From: a bacterium
GTDB taxonomy: Bacteria; Patescibacteriota; Gracilibacteria; UM-FILTER-43-11
Direction: 5' to 3'
DNA length: 7,702 nucleotides
NCBI GenBank assembly: GCA_030426875.1
Contig: JAUHXI010000065.1
Coordinates: forward strand, 1 to 7,702
This document shows, in pieces, positions 1 to 5,642 of this stretch (position 1 is the stretch's first letter; each line of letters begins with the position of its first letter). The notes below the pieces were generated by a model. It saw nothing but the letters and a program-made list of their open reading frames with translations. It had not been told where the DNA came from and ran no database searches. The translations under genes and the position numbers were made by a program.

Positions 1-78
1 GGTTAGCACGGCTAAAATGGCCATCACAATAAGGAGTTCAACAAGGGTGAAACCCCTTTTTGAGGGTGCGTTTTCCAT
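1..78 (-). CDS. Type IV prepilin-like protein, N-terminal fragment
   Basis: The gene reads leftwards from an ATG at 78-76 and is cut by the window edge after 26 codons. The fragment begins MENAPSKRGFTLVELLIVMA and continues hydrophobic. This is the class III signal of type IV pilins and pseudopilins: a short basic leader, the prepilin peptidase site between Gly9 and Phe10, Glu at +5 of the mature protein (E14), and then the hydrophobic helix that packs in the filament core. The protein would be processed and N-methylated by PilD and assembled into a pilus, pseudopilus or competence filament. The subtype (major pilin, minor pilin, GspG/H-like) cannot be told because the globular domain lies outside the window. 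There is no Shine-Dalgarno sequence; the leader is A-rich, as for most genes here. An extended -10 element lies about 35 bases upstream. Confidence 0.9.
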   Translation of the reverse strand, partial: MENAPSKRGFTLVELLIVMAILAVLT

Positions 79-112
79 TGGTTTTGGTTTATGTTTTAAT
101 GTGTTTGTTGGA

Positions 113-121
113 ATTGTAGCA
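113..121 (-). promoter_or_regulatory. Extended -10 promoter of the prepilin gene
   Basis: On the minus strand this reads TGC TACAAT, an extended -10 with five of six matches to TATAAT. No convincing -35 lies 16-18 bases upstream, as is common for extended -10 promoters. Transcription would start near 106, giving a leader of about 28 nt before the ATG. The same TGCTAYRAT form precedes two plus-strand genes in the window, which strengthens the call. Confidence 0.5.
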
Positions 122-329
122 TATTTTTAGCCTTGATTGCTATGAAATTGGAGCTTTTTTATAGAAATTTAATGTTTGTAAGGCTCAGGAGATTTTTAGT
201 TTGAATTCTATTCTATCTGAATTCAATTCCACCCTTAATTCCCACATAGAAACTTCATCTCTTCATGTCATTTTTTTTGTTTATTTTTTCTTTTCTTCAT
301 TTTTGACCGCAAAAACGAAGCAAAAACGG

Positions 330-399
330 CTGGGGAGAACACGACGCGGATTCATCTTTATTCCTTTATTCATCGTCTTGTCCGCTCGTTTCTCCCCAG
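330..399. repeat. Imperfect inverted repeat in the spacer
   Basis: The arms are 330-350 and 381-399. The outer ten bases, CTGGGGAGAA at 330-339 and TTCTCCCCAG at 390-399, pair perfectly. The pairing continues inwards with ACGA and GCGGA blocks once two single-base bulges are allowed. The loop is about 30 bases and AT-rich. There is no T-tract directly beside either arm, so it is not a standard intrinsic terminator. It could be a small interspersed palindrome or the stem of a short RNA; the sequence does not decide. Confidence 0.5.
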
Positions 400-477
400 G
401 CCCCTGAAATGTCCGGGAAATCAGCAGCTGTTTATAGGATTTGGAATGATTTTAGATTTTTTATGAAATTAAATTTA

Positions 478-517
478 AGGGGAAAATCTATTGAGTCGTT
501 TGGAATTCATTTCCCCT
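478..517 (-). terminator. Candidate terminator of the carboxypeptidase gene
   Basis: AGGGGAAA (478-485) pairs with TTTCCCCT (510-517), an 8-bp stem starting a few bases beyond the minus-strand stop codon at 524-526. On the minus strand the hairpin is followed by a T-rich but interrupted stretch. The 24-base loop is long and the T-tract imperfect, so this is a weak intrinsic terminator at best. Confidence 0.35.
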
Positions 518-523
518 AAATAT

Positions 524-1411
524 TCACCACTGATAACTTCTAAAGGCCCAATCGATCATGGATTTATTTTCTTGAAAACGATCGGGGCTGTTGAGGATGA
601 CGGTGATGATTTCGTTTCCATTTTCATCTCTGGCTAAATTGATGAGGCATTCGCCGGCGTTGTCGGTGGTGCCGGTTTTAACGCCTAGAATTTCTAAATA
701 ACTGTCTAATAACTTATTGGTGGAATCGAAGGTGTAACTTGATTCTCCATTGATGGTTTCGATGGTGGCACCTTGGAGTTTTACAATATCTCTAAAATCT
801 GAATCTTGCATGGCATAACGAGATAGTTCGGCTAAATCTCTGGCAGAGGATAGGTGGCCTTCATCATCTAGGCCAACAGGGTTTACAAAATGTGTTTCGA
901 GTAAATTCATTTCCTCTGCTTTTAGATTCATTTCCTCCACAAAGGCTTCGACTGAGCCACTGTGATGTTCGGCGAGGGCTAGGGTGGCGTCTCCGGCGGA
1001 GCGGATGAGGGTGGCTTTTAGGAGGCTTTCGATGGTTAGTTCTTCGCCTTGACCCAGCCATATTCGCACACCTTCTAAGCCAGCATAATTGGAGGGGATG
1101 GTCACAATTTCATCTAAATCATGGTTTTCTAAGATGATAGTGGCGGCCATTATTTTTGTTAAACTGGCCATTGGTAGGGCTTGGTCAGCATTTTTTTCGT
1201 ATAAAACGATGCCCGTGTCAACGTCCATGATTAGGGCTGCCTTTGCTTCAATGGCTGGTGCCACGGCTCCTTCTTTAAGGGTGGGGACGAGGTTTACCTC
1301 TAGCAAGGTGCTTTCATCGAATTCTATTTGGGCTGGTACGGCAAAGTCTTCGACATTTGTGGCTGCAGTGGGGTTGGCCAATAGCATTAGGCTGGTTAAA
1401 CTTCGGAACAT
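524..1411 (-). CDS. D-alanyl-D-alanine carboxypeptidase (peptidase S11, DacA/DacF type)
   Basis: A low-molecular-weight penicillin-binding protein that removes the terminal D-Ala from peptidoglycan pentapeptides outside the membrane, limiting cross-linking. The acyl-serine motif is ASLTK (S83, K86) and the third motif is KTGTT (K245-G247). HFVNPVGLDD (174-183) and the ending IDWAF are also typical of the family. The second motif, normally SxN, reads S138-A139-G140-D141, so the asparagine is replaced by glycine. At 295 residues it covers the transpeptidase-like domain but lacks the C-terminal beta domain and amphipathic anchor of longer DacA proteins. The N-terminus (MFRSLTSLMLLANPTAA) is a short, weak signal peptide followed by a linker of about 35 residues. 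The ATG at 1411 is the only start: an in-frame stop lies six codons upstream. There is no Shine-Dalgarno sequence. The family is certain; full activity is less so. Confidence 0.92.
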   Translation of the reverse strand: MFRSLTSLMLLANPTAATNVEDFAVPAQIEFDESTLLEVNLVPTLKEGAVAPAIEAKAALIMDVDTGIVLYEKNADQALPMASLTKIMAATIILENHDLDEIVTIPSNYAGLEGVRIWLGQGEELTIESLLKATLIRSAGDATLALAEHHSGSVEAFVEEMNLKAEEMNLLETHFVNPVGLDDEGHLSSARDLAELSRYAMQDSDFRDIVKLQGATIETINGESSYTFDSTNKLLDSYLEILGVKTGTTDNAGECLINLARDENGNEIITVILNSPDRFQENKSMIDWAFRSYQW

Positions 1412-1439
1412 GGTTTTTTTGCTTAATTATTGATTCAAG

Positions 1440-1445
1440 ATTATC
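1440..1445 (-). promoter_or_regulatory. Possible -10 element of the carboxypeptidase gene
   Basis: GATAAT on the minus strand, five of six matches to TATAAT, about 30 bases before the ATG. That distance would give a leader of about 22 nt, like the other genes here. There is no TGn extension and no good -35, so this is weak. Confidence 0.3.
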
Positions 1446-1497
1446 TACTCACCTCACGCAAACCTCTACGAGTCACTTGTCATTACACTGTTTAGAG

Positions 1498-1655
1498 GCG
1501 GTTAGTGGTAAGGGGTTAGCGGTTAGCTTTTCCACTCATTTTTTACTGGAGCTTAAATTGTTTTAGTTATTCGCTAACCACTTTAAGGAGTAAAGACTAG
1601 TGAGTAACGAGTTGTAGTTGAGCGTTGTCAATTATTCGTTACTTGTTAGTCGCTA
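1498..1655. repeat. Patch of degenerate GGTTAG and AGTAACGA repeats touching the ftsQ stop
   Basis: Three direct copies of GGTTAG[C/T] lie at 1500-1527 (two as GCGGTTAG), and an inverted copy CGCTAACC at 1572-1579 pairs with GGTTAGCG at 1514-1521. A second motif follows: AGTAACGA (1603-1610) is inverted as TCGTTACT (1636-1643), with further degenerate copies up to the ftsQ stop codon at 1653-1655, which reads as part of an ACGAGTAG unit. Together they occupy most of the 241-base gap between ftsQ and the carboxypeptidase gene. No T-tract follows the hairpins, so termination is not evident. I would class it as a small interspersed or spacer repeat of unknown function. Confidence 0.5.
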
Positions 1656-2738
1656 CTCGTTTACGTCGCAGGCGTTACCTTTTCGGCAGAAGATTAATTT
1701 TTCGGGTACTCTGAGGTCGACGTAGGCTAATTCGCTTTCGTTGAGGCCAATGTTTTTAAAGGCTAAGTCCAGTTTATCGATTTGTTCTTTATAATTTGTG
1801 GGGGTGTCATCGTTCATGACCAGCCATATGACCAGGTTGTTTTCGGTGATTAGATGCACTTCTCGTCCCATGGTGAAATAAGTGGCCTTGTTGACCTTCA
1901 TTTCTGTTAGATTTGTCAGGTATTTGATGGCATCTGTAATGTAGAGGACGTGTTCGCTTGGAATCACGAATTCACGGTCTTGAATGGGTGTTTTTAGCCC
2001 TTCAATGGTGATGGTCATCAGTTCTAAGCTCTCTTCTTGATCTAAAATGGCTTGCCCTTTGCTGTTGAGCAGGGCTTTTTGCTCTATGGGAGTGGTTTCT
2101 TCGGTGATGTCTTGATTGTCTGTGTTGAGGTCACTTTCTAGCTCGAAGGCTTCGGCTAAATTTTCGTCAATCACCACTGCATCTTCACCGGATGCTTCGT
2201 CTGCTGGGCTCTCATTTTCATCTAGCGGTGTTTCTTCTTCAATGATTTTTGGTTCATTTAAAAGGTCTTGTGAGAAGTATATTGCTTTGATGTTGGCCAC
2301 GATTTCATGACTCTTAAGTTCGACTTTTATTTTGTCGGGCAAAAATTTTCTCACTGTCACTTCCTCAAATTCTGGGTACGCATCTTGAATCAGGACTTGT
2401 GCTTCGGTTTTTGAAAAGGTGAAAATGCTTTGACCTTCATATGGCTTTAATAAGAGCATCACGGCGGCATTGTCGACATATAAATTGTCTCGCGAGACTT
2501 CGATGCTGCTGATTGAGAAGCGGTTAGAAAAAAGAAAGAAGATCAGTAAGCCTAAAAGTACTCCTCCGGCAACTAAGTACATGAATGCATCTTTTACGAA
2601 GCGAGAGAAATTGTTACGAAGCCCTTTCGTGAAAACTTTGCGAGGGTTATAAATTTTATTTTTTCGCCTCGGCTTGTTGTACCATTTTGATTTGGTGGCC
2701 ACGTAAAGGCGTTTTGGTTTTCTTTTTTTGAAGAACAT
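1653..2738 (-). CDS. ftsQ: Cell division protein FtsQ (POTRA domain)
   Basis: A bitopic membrane protein of the divisome that links FtsB/FtsL and the septal wall machinery. The order matches FtsQ: a strongly basic cytoplasmic tail (1-50), one membrane helix (about 51-70), a POTRA domain (about 74-150, starting FSISSIEVSRDNLYV and ending KIKVELKSHEIVANI), and the beta domain closing with YVDLRVPEKLIF (339-350), the usual FtsQ end. The oddity is an acidic, low-complexity stretch at about 158-218, rich in Glu and Asp, between the POTRA domain and the segment ALLNSKGQAI, which in ordinary FtsQ follows almost directly. Two cysteines (351, 357) lie near the C-terminus. At 361 residues it is longer than the usual 250-290, and the insert accounts for most of the difference. 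The gene stands alone, with no mur or ftsA/ftsZ neighbours in view. The ATG at 2738 has no Shine-Dalgarno sequence and a stop lies just upstream in frame. Confidence 0.88.
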   Translation of the reverse strand: MFFKKRKPKRLYVATKSKWYNKPRRKNKIYNPRKVFTKGLRNNFSRFVKDAFMYLVAGGVLLGLLIFFLFSNRFSISSIEVSRDNLYVDNAAVMLLLKPYEGQSIFTFSKTEAQVLIQDAYPEFEEVTVRKFLPDKIKVELKSHEIVANIKAIYFSQDLLNEPKIIEEETPLDENESPADEASGEDAVVIDENLAEAFELESDLNTDNQDITEETTPIEQKALLNSKGQAILDQEESLELMTITIEGLKTPIQDREFVIPSEHVLYITDAIKYLTNLTEMKVNKATYFTMGREVHLITENNLVIWLVMNDDTPTNYKEQIDKLDLAFKNIGLNESELAYVDLRVPEKLIFCRKGNACDVNE

Positions 2739-2818
2739 TAGTGTGGCTGCGCATTAAATATTCAAAGCTAGGATTCAAATACCGTTTTTTGAAATCTTTT
2801 TTGTTGAATCTTGGGGGA

Positions 2819-2847
2819 AGTATAACTTAGCTTAAGAAAAGTAACAA
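2819..2847 (-). promoter_or_regulatory. Candidate promoter of ftsQ
   Basis: On the minus strand, TTGTTA (2847-2842), a 17-base spacer and TATACT (2824-2819): four and five of six matches to the sigma70 consensus at ideal spacing. Transcription would start near 2812, leaving a leader of about 74 nt. The -35 overlaps the edge of the CAAAT repeat patch. Confidence 0.45.
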
Positions 2848-2898
2848 ATACCAAAATTTAAGCACCAAATCACAAATCACAAATTCCAAACAAACCCC
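2841..2898. repeat. Degenerate CAAAT/CCAAA repeat patch
   Basis: A run of short units of the form CACAAAT, CCAAAT, ACAAAT and CCAAAC, with CACAAAT present twice in tandem (2871-2884). On the plus strand it contains almost no G after the first few bases. It lies in the divergent spacer between ftsQ and the SLH-CHRD gene. Similar low-complexity CAAAT spacers occur in other bacterial genomes as far as I recall; no function is known to me. Confidence 0.5.
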
Positions 2899-2924
2899 AT
2901 CACTGTAGCAATAATTCGGATTGA

Positions 2925-2956
2925 CTGTAGAGGCGCAAGATTTTGCGTCTCTACAG
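2925..2956. repeat. 32-bp palindrome with GTAGAGGCGCAA/TTGCGTCTCTAC arms
   Basis: CTGTAGAGGCGCAA at 2925-2938 pairs with TTGCGTCTCTACAG at 2943-2956 around a GATT centre; the single mismatch is a G-T pair. A second ACTGTAG lies at 2902-2908. Nearly identical GTAGAGACGCAA palindromes are, from memory, dispersed repeats in Bacteroidota and cyanobacteria, so this is probably a mobile or REP-like palindrome. An eight-T run lies at 2964-2971, a few bases beyond it. As a plus-strand terminator it would have nothing to terminate, because the upstream gene is divergent; it may insulate the following promoter. Confidence 0.75.
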
Positions 2957-2976
2957 CTAGTAATTTTTTTTAAATT

Positions 2977-2985
2977 TGCTATAAT
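2977..2985 (+). promoter_or_regulatory. Extended -10 promoter of the SLH-CHRD gene
   Basis: TGC TATAAT, a perfect extended -10. No -35 match is present; the -35 region (about 2957-2962) abuts the end of the palindrome. Transcription would start near 2992, giving a leader of about 28 nt, AT-rich and without a Shine-Dalgarno sequence, before the ATG at 3020. Confidence 0.7.
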
Positions 2986-3019
2986 GATGGGGATTTTATC
3001 TAAATAACTACATTAAATT

Positions 3020-4222
3020 ATGAAATCAAAACGATTTATAGTCTCTTCATCGATTGTTGGGGCGTTTATGATCGGCGCGGTTGCCATTGCTGCAGGTAAC
3101 TTTGCTGATGCTGAAGGAAAATGGTACGAAGATGCTGCCAATTGGGCTTCTGACACTGGAATCATTGAAGGTATTGATGGTCAATTTGCAGGCGGTGAAG
3201 ACATGAACCGTGCTCAAGGTGTGACCATGCTCATGCGTTACAATGAATACTTGATGGCTGAAATGGACCTCATGAAGGCTGACATGGAGGCCATGGAGAA
3301 GAAGATGGATGAGATGATGAATGAGGGAGAAGGCGAAGAAGAGATGGAAGAAATGATGTACAGTGCTCATCTAACTGGGGCTCAAGAAGTGCCTGCTGTT
3401 GATACTGACGCCATGGGTATGGCCGAGGTAACCGTTAAGGGAAACATGCTCACTTATAAGGTTACTGTTGAAGGTTTGACGGGTGATGTTACTGCAGCTC
3501 ACTTCCACAGTGGTGCTATGGGTGTTAATGGTGATGCGGTTCACGCGTTGGAAGCATTTGCTGATGACATGTCAACTGGAACATGGGAAATGACCGAGGC
3601 TGAAATGAAGATGCTCCAGGATGGTGGTCTTTATCTTAATGTTCACACGGCAGCCAATGCAGATGGAGAAATTCGTGGTCAAGTATTGATGCCTCTTACC
3701 CTTCATCTTGAAAATTTGAGTGAAGGTACACTTTCTGGTGGTTTAGTGGTTGTTCATACGGATGAAGCGTCCCTTAACTTTGTGGGCGATAAGGCTCCAG
3801 AAGCTCTTGAGCCTCTTGCTGAATGGGGTGATGCGTCTGAATTAGCAGAAATGTTGGAAGGTCTTGACGGTGTGGTTGCTGTTTATGACACAGAAGCCAT
3901 GACTGCTGGTCAAAAAATGGATATGATGATGAAGGAATTGGATGGAACAATGCATGTTTCTGTAATTGCTATGTATGTTGGTTCTAACGATGGTTATGCC
4001 CTTGTTGACAGCATGAAGCTTATGACAGGTGAAAGCATGGTGGCTGTTAATCATGATGCAGGTACTGAGCAAAATGAAGCCCTTGATGGTGGTTTCGAAA
4101 ACGGTCAACCTGATGCTGATAAAACTGACCAAGAAAACATGGATAACGGTACTGCTACTGATGAAGATGTAGCGGTTCATGATCAATTGACTGATGATTT
4201 ACTAAAAGCCATGCTTAAGTAA
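3020..4222 (+). CDS. Secreted SLH - coiled coil - CHRD - Spondin_N surface protein
   Basis: A 400-residue exported protein. Residues 1-26 form a signal peptide (basic start, hydrophobic core). About 32-74 (KWYEDAANWASDTGIIEGID...NRAQGVTMLMRY) is a single S-layer-homology domain, which in other bacteria binds wall polysaccharide. About 76-113 is a charged helix with methionine at heptad positions 82, 85, 89, 92, 96 and 99. About 114-224 is a CHRD domain (SAHLTGAQEVPAV, AAHFHSGAMG, GLYLNVHTAANADGEIRG), a beta fold found in chordin and many bacterial surface proteins. About 226-390 resembles Spondin_N: VVVHTDEASLNFVGDKAPE, LAEWGD, GSNDGYALVDS and the diagnostic DAGTEQNE (346-353). No enzyme motif is seen. 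A surface or adhesive role is inferred. Codons are mostly T-ending, unlike the next gene. It has its own promoter and terminator, so it is monocistronic. Confidence 0.88.
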   Translation: MKSKRFIVSSSIVGAFMIGAVAIAAGNFADAEGKWYEDAANWASDTGIIEGIDGQFAGGEDMNRAQGVTMLMRYNEYLMAEMDLMKADMEAMEKKMDEMMNEGEGEEEMEEMMYSAHLTGAQEVPAVDTDAMGMAEVTVKGNMLTYKVTVEGLTGDVTAAHFHSGAMGVNGDAVHALEAFADDMSTGTWEMTEAEMKMLQDGGLYLNVHTAANADGEIRGQVLMPLTLHLENLSEGTLSGGLVVVHTDEASLNFVGDKAPEALEPLAEWGDASELAEMLEGLDGVVAVYDTEAMTAGQKMDMMMKELDGTMHVSVIAMYVGSNDGYALVDSMKLMTGESMVAVNHDAGTEQNEALDGGFENGQPDADKTDQENMDNGTATDEDVAVHDQLTDDLLKAMLK

Positions 4223-4240
4223 TTTTGATTTGATTGTTTT

Positions 4241-4276
4241 AAAAAGCCCTCTCCCGAATAAGGAGGGGGCTTTTTT
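4241..4276 (+). terminator. Intrinsic terminator of the SLH-CHRD gene
   Basis: GCCCTCTCC (4246-4254) pairs with GGAGGGGGC (4262-4270) with one T-G wobble and a seven-base loop, extended by five A-T pairs and followed by TTTTTT (4271-4276). It starts about 20 bases past the stop codon. The A-tract on the left arm means it could also work on the minus strand. Confidence 0.93.
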
Positions 4277-4300
4277 CTTTCTAAAAAATGATTTATTGGG

Positions 4301-4306
4301 TACAAT
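4301..4306 (+). promoter_or_regulatory. Candidate -10 of the epimerase gene
   Basis: TACAAT, five of six matches to the consensus, lies between the terminator and the chosen ATG at 4333. Start of transcription near 4313 gives a 20-nt leader, in line with the other genes. The -35 is poor. If correct, the upstream in-frame ATG at 4288 would not be transcribed. Confidence 0.45.
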
Positions 4307-4332
4307 CTAGCCTAGATTTAACTACAATCATC

Positions 4333-5295
4333 ATGCAAAAAATTCTTGTGACGGGAGGGGCTGGCTTCATTGGCTCTAATTTCTGCAATATCAATAAGAA
4401 TGATTATGAAATCACGGCCCTTGATAATTTATTTCTAGGAGACAGGCGTAATCTTGATGATGACATTCGATTCATTGAGGGGGATGCGTGTAAGACGGAG
4501 GATTTGGACAAGGTGGGGCCGGTGGATTTTGTGTTGCATTTGGCGGGTACGTCTAGTGCGCCGATGTTCATGGGGGATGGTTTGGTGAAGGGGTATGTGA
4601 ATTCGATTGAGTCGTTTTTGACCACGTTGGAGTGGGCGCGGAAGAATGGGGTGAAGAAGTTTTTGTATGCGTCGACCTCTTCGCTTTATGGGAACAATCC
4701 GATTCCTCTCATTGAAACGCAGGAGGTGACGCCTATTAATCATTATGCCGTGACCAAGCGGGTTTATGAATACAGTGCGAAGTGTTATAACAAGGTGCAT
4801 CCTGACATGGACATCATTGGCTTTCGGTTCATGAGTATTTATGGACCGAATGAGGAGGCTAAGGGGGAATTTGCGAATCTTGTTTCTCAGTTTTGTTGGG
4901 ACATGGCTCGGGGGCTTGCGCCGGTTATTTATGGTGATGGGACACAGTTTCGAGATTTTACGAATGTGAAGGATGTGGTTCAGGGGATCACGTTGGCGGT
5001 TCGGACTGAGAAGCAGTTGGGGGCGGAGGTGTTTAATATTGGGACGGGCCGTTCAACGAGTTTGAATGAGGTGGTGGCTGCGTTGGAGAAGGCGTTTGAC
5101 AATGGGGTGAAGGCAAAATACATCGAAAATCCGGTTAAAGAAGGTTACGTGGCGGGTCAGCATGCGGATATTGGTAAAATTCAAGCGGTTTTGGGGTTTG
5201 AGCCAACGGTTAAGATTGAGGATGGGATTCGGGATCAGGTGGAGAATGTGCGTTTGGATCGGATTCGTAAGACGAGTTCGGATGAGTTGAGGTGA
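4333..5295 (+). CDS. NAD-dependent sugar-nucleotide epimerase/dehydratase (extended SDR)
   Basis: A cytoplasmic Rossmann-fold enzyme of the UDP-glucose 4-epimerase/dehydratase group, acting on nucleotide sugars for cell-surface polysaccharide. MQKILVTGGAGFIGSN holds the dinucleotide motif GGAGFIG (8-14); D31 after a hydrophobic strand suggests NAD rather than NADP. The catalytic triad is the Ser/Thr in ASTSSLYG (113-120), Y138 and K142 (HYAVTK). RFMSIYGP (165-172) and YGDGTQFRDFTNVKDVV (200-216) are typical substrate-side motifs, and VFNIGTG (233-239) follows. At 320 residues the length is normal. Substrate and exact reaction cannot be read from sequence. I chose the ATG at 4333, not the in-frame ATG at 4288, because the family starts directly with MxKILVTGG and the upstream ATG precedes the probable -10. 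From about 4480 onward the codons end in G far more often than in the neighbouring genes. Confidence 0.92.
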   Translation: MQKILVTGGAGFIGSNFCNINKNDYEITALDNLFLGDRRNLDDDIRFIEGDACKTEDLDKVGPVDFVLHLAGTSSAPMFMGDGLVKGYVNSIESFLTTLEWARKNGVKKFLYASTSSLYGNNPIPLIETQEVTPINHYAVTKRVYEYSAKCYNKVHPDMDIIGFRFMSIYGPNEEAKGEFANLVSQFCWDMARGLAPVIYGDGTQFRDFTNVKDVVQGITLAVRTEKQLGAEVFNIGTGRSTSLNEVVAALEKAFDNGVKAKYIENPVKEGYVAGQHADIGKIQAVLGFEPTVKIEDGIRDQVENVRLDRIRKTSSDELR

Positions 5296-5344
5296 GGAGG
5301 TGTGGGGTGAAAGGTGCTTTTTTTGAGCCAAGGGTGATACGAAG

Positions 5345-5418
5345 ATCCCCCTAGCCCCCTTTCGCAAGGGGGAATATTTAGTGGGTCCCCCTCTTGAGAA
5401 AGAGGGGGCAGGGGAGAT
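5345..5418. repeat. REPIN-like double-hairpin repeat
   Basis: Two hairpins stand back to back. The first has CCCCCTT (5355-5361) paired with AAGGGGG (5366-5372) around TCGC. The second has CCCCCTCTT (5387-5395) paired with AAGAGGGGG (5400-5408) around a GAGA tetraloop of the GNRA type. The flanks ATCCCCCTAG (5345-5354) and CAGGGGAGAT (5409-5418) are imperfectly inverted too, so the element is one inverted pair of about 30-base units. Translated, it gives PPLSQEG/IPPCERGLGG-type peptides often mis-annotated as small proteins. It starts 50 bases after the epimerase stop and is followed by TTTTT, so it may also end that transcript. Confidence 0.85.
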
Positions 5419-5480
5419 TTTTGCATGGCCCTAAATTACCAGTTTCATTTTCATAACATTAAAATTATGTTAATTTAACG

Positions 5481-5510
5481 TTGACATAGTTTATAAAAGA
5501 GTATTACAAT
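5481..5510 (+). promoter_or_regulatory. Promoter of the Thr-rich lipoprotein gene
   Basis: A perfect TTGACA (5481-5486), an 18-base spacer and TACAAT (5505-5510). This is the best -35/-10 pair in the window. Transcription would start near 5517. Confidence 0.65.
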
Positions 5511-5642
5511 AATATTGTGGAATGGAATGAGGGCTAGAAGTAAATGGCTAATTTCCATCACACATCAACATAAAATTTTGTTTAGAGATATTTTTCATTT
5601 TAACCCTCCCAATAATCAGAGAGAATAAGTAATACTCCTAAT
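5511..5642 (+). other. Long leader before the lipoprotein gene
   Basis: If transcription starts near 5517 the leader is about 126 nt, against 20-30 nt for most genes here. It contains no in-frame ATG: an in-frame TAA lies at 5613-5615 and only non-standard codons such as ATA (5625) follow before TTG at 5643. A nine-codon ATG frame at 5548 ends at TAA and looks meaningless. Purine-rich GAGAGAATAAG (5619-5629) is the only ribosome-binding candidate. I recognise no riboswitch. Confidence 0.35.

Larger units (their letters stand above)
79..523. other. Spacer between prepilin and carboxypeptidase genes
   Basis: This 445-base AT-rich spacer holds the prepilin promoter near its left end, an imperfect hairpin at 330-399 that is visibly richer in GC than its surroundings, and a candidate terminator at 478-517. 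A 24-codon open frame on the minus strand (281-355) is preceded by AAGGA but is not called a gene. I see no conserved protein and no recognisable structured RNA in the rest. Confidence 0.6.

Noticed and set aside
201..407. Plus-strand open frame of 68 codons
   Set aside because: Its sequence follows AT-rich spacer and one hairpin, has poly-Phe low complexity, starts at a weak codon and resembles no family.
1089..1433. Antisense frame of 114 codons over the carboxypeptidase gene
   Set aside because: The opposite strand carries the conserved S11 motifs; this is a shadow frame.
1603..1631. TTGACA on the minus strand at 1631-1626 as a carboxypeptidase promoter
   Set aside because: The matching -10 at 17 bases is GTTACT, only three of six, and the leader would exceed 180 nt.
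2841..2898. CRISPR-like array in the CAAAT patch
   Set aside because: The units are 6-8 bases and degenerate, with no spacers of constant length.
4288..4332. Upstream in-frame ATG extending the epimerase by 15 residues
   Set aside because: The extension precedes the Rossmann start, lies just after a terminator and upstream of the probable -10.
5235..5426. Minus-strand open frame of 63 codons (and a 104-codon one at 5053-5367)
   Set aside because: They run antisense to the epimerase 3' end and through the double-hairpin repeat. The PPLSQEG/IPPCERGLGG peptide is the usual translation of that repeat, not a protein family.
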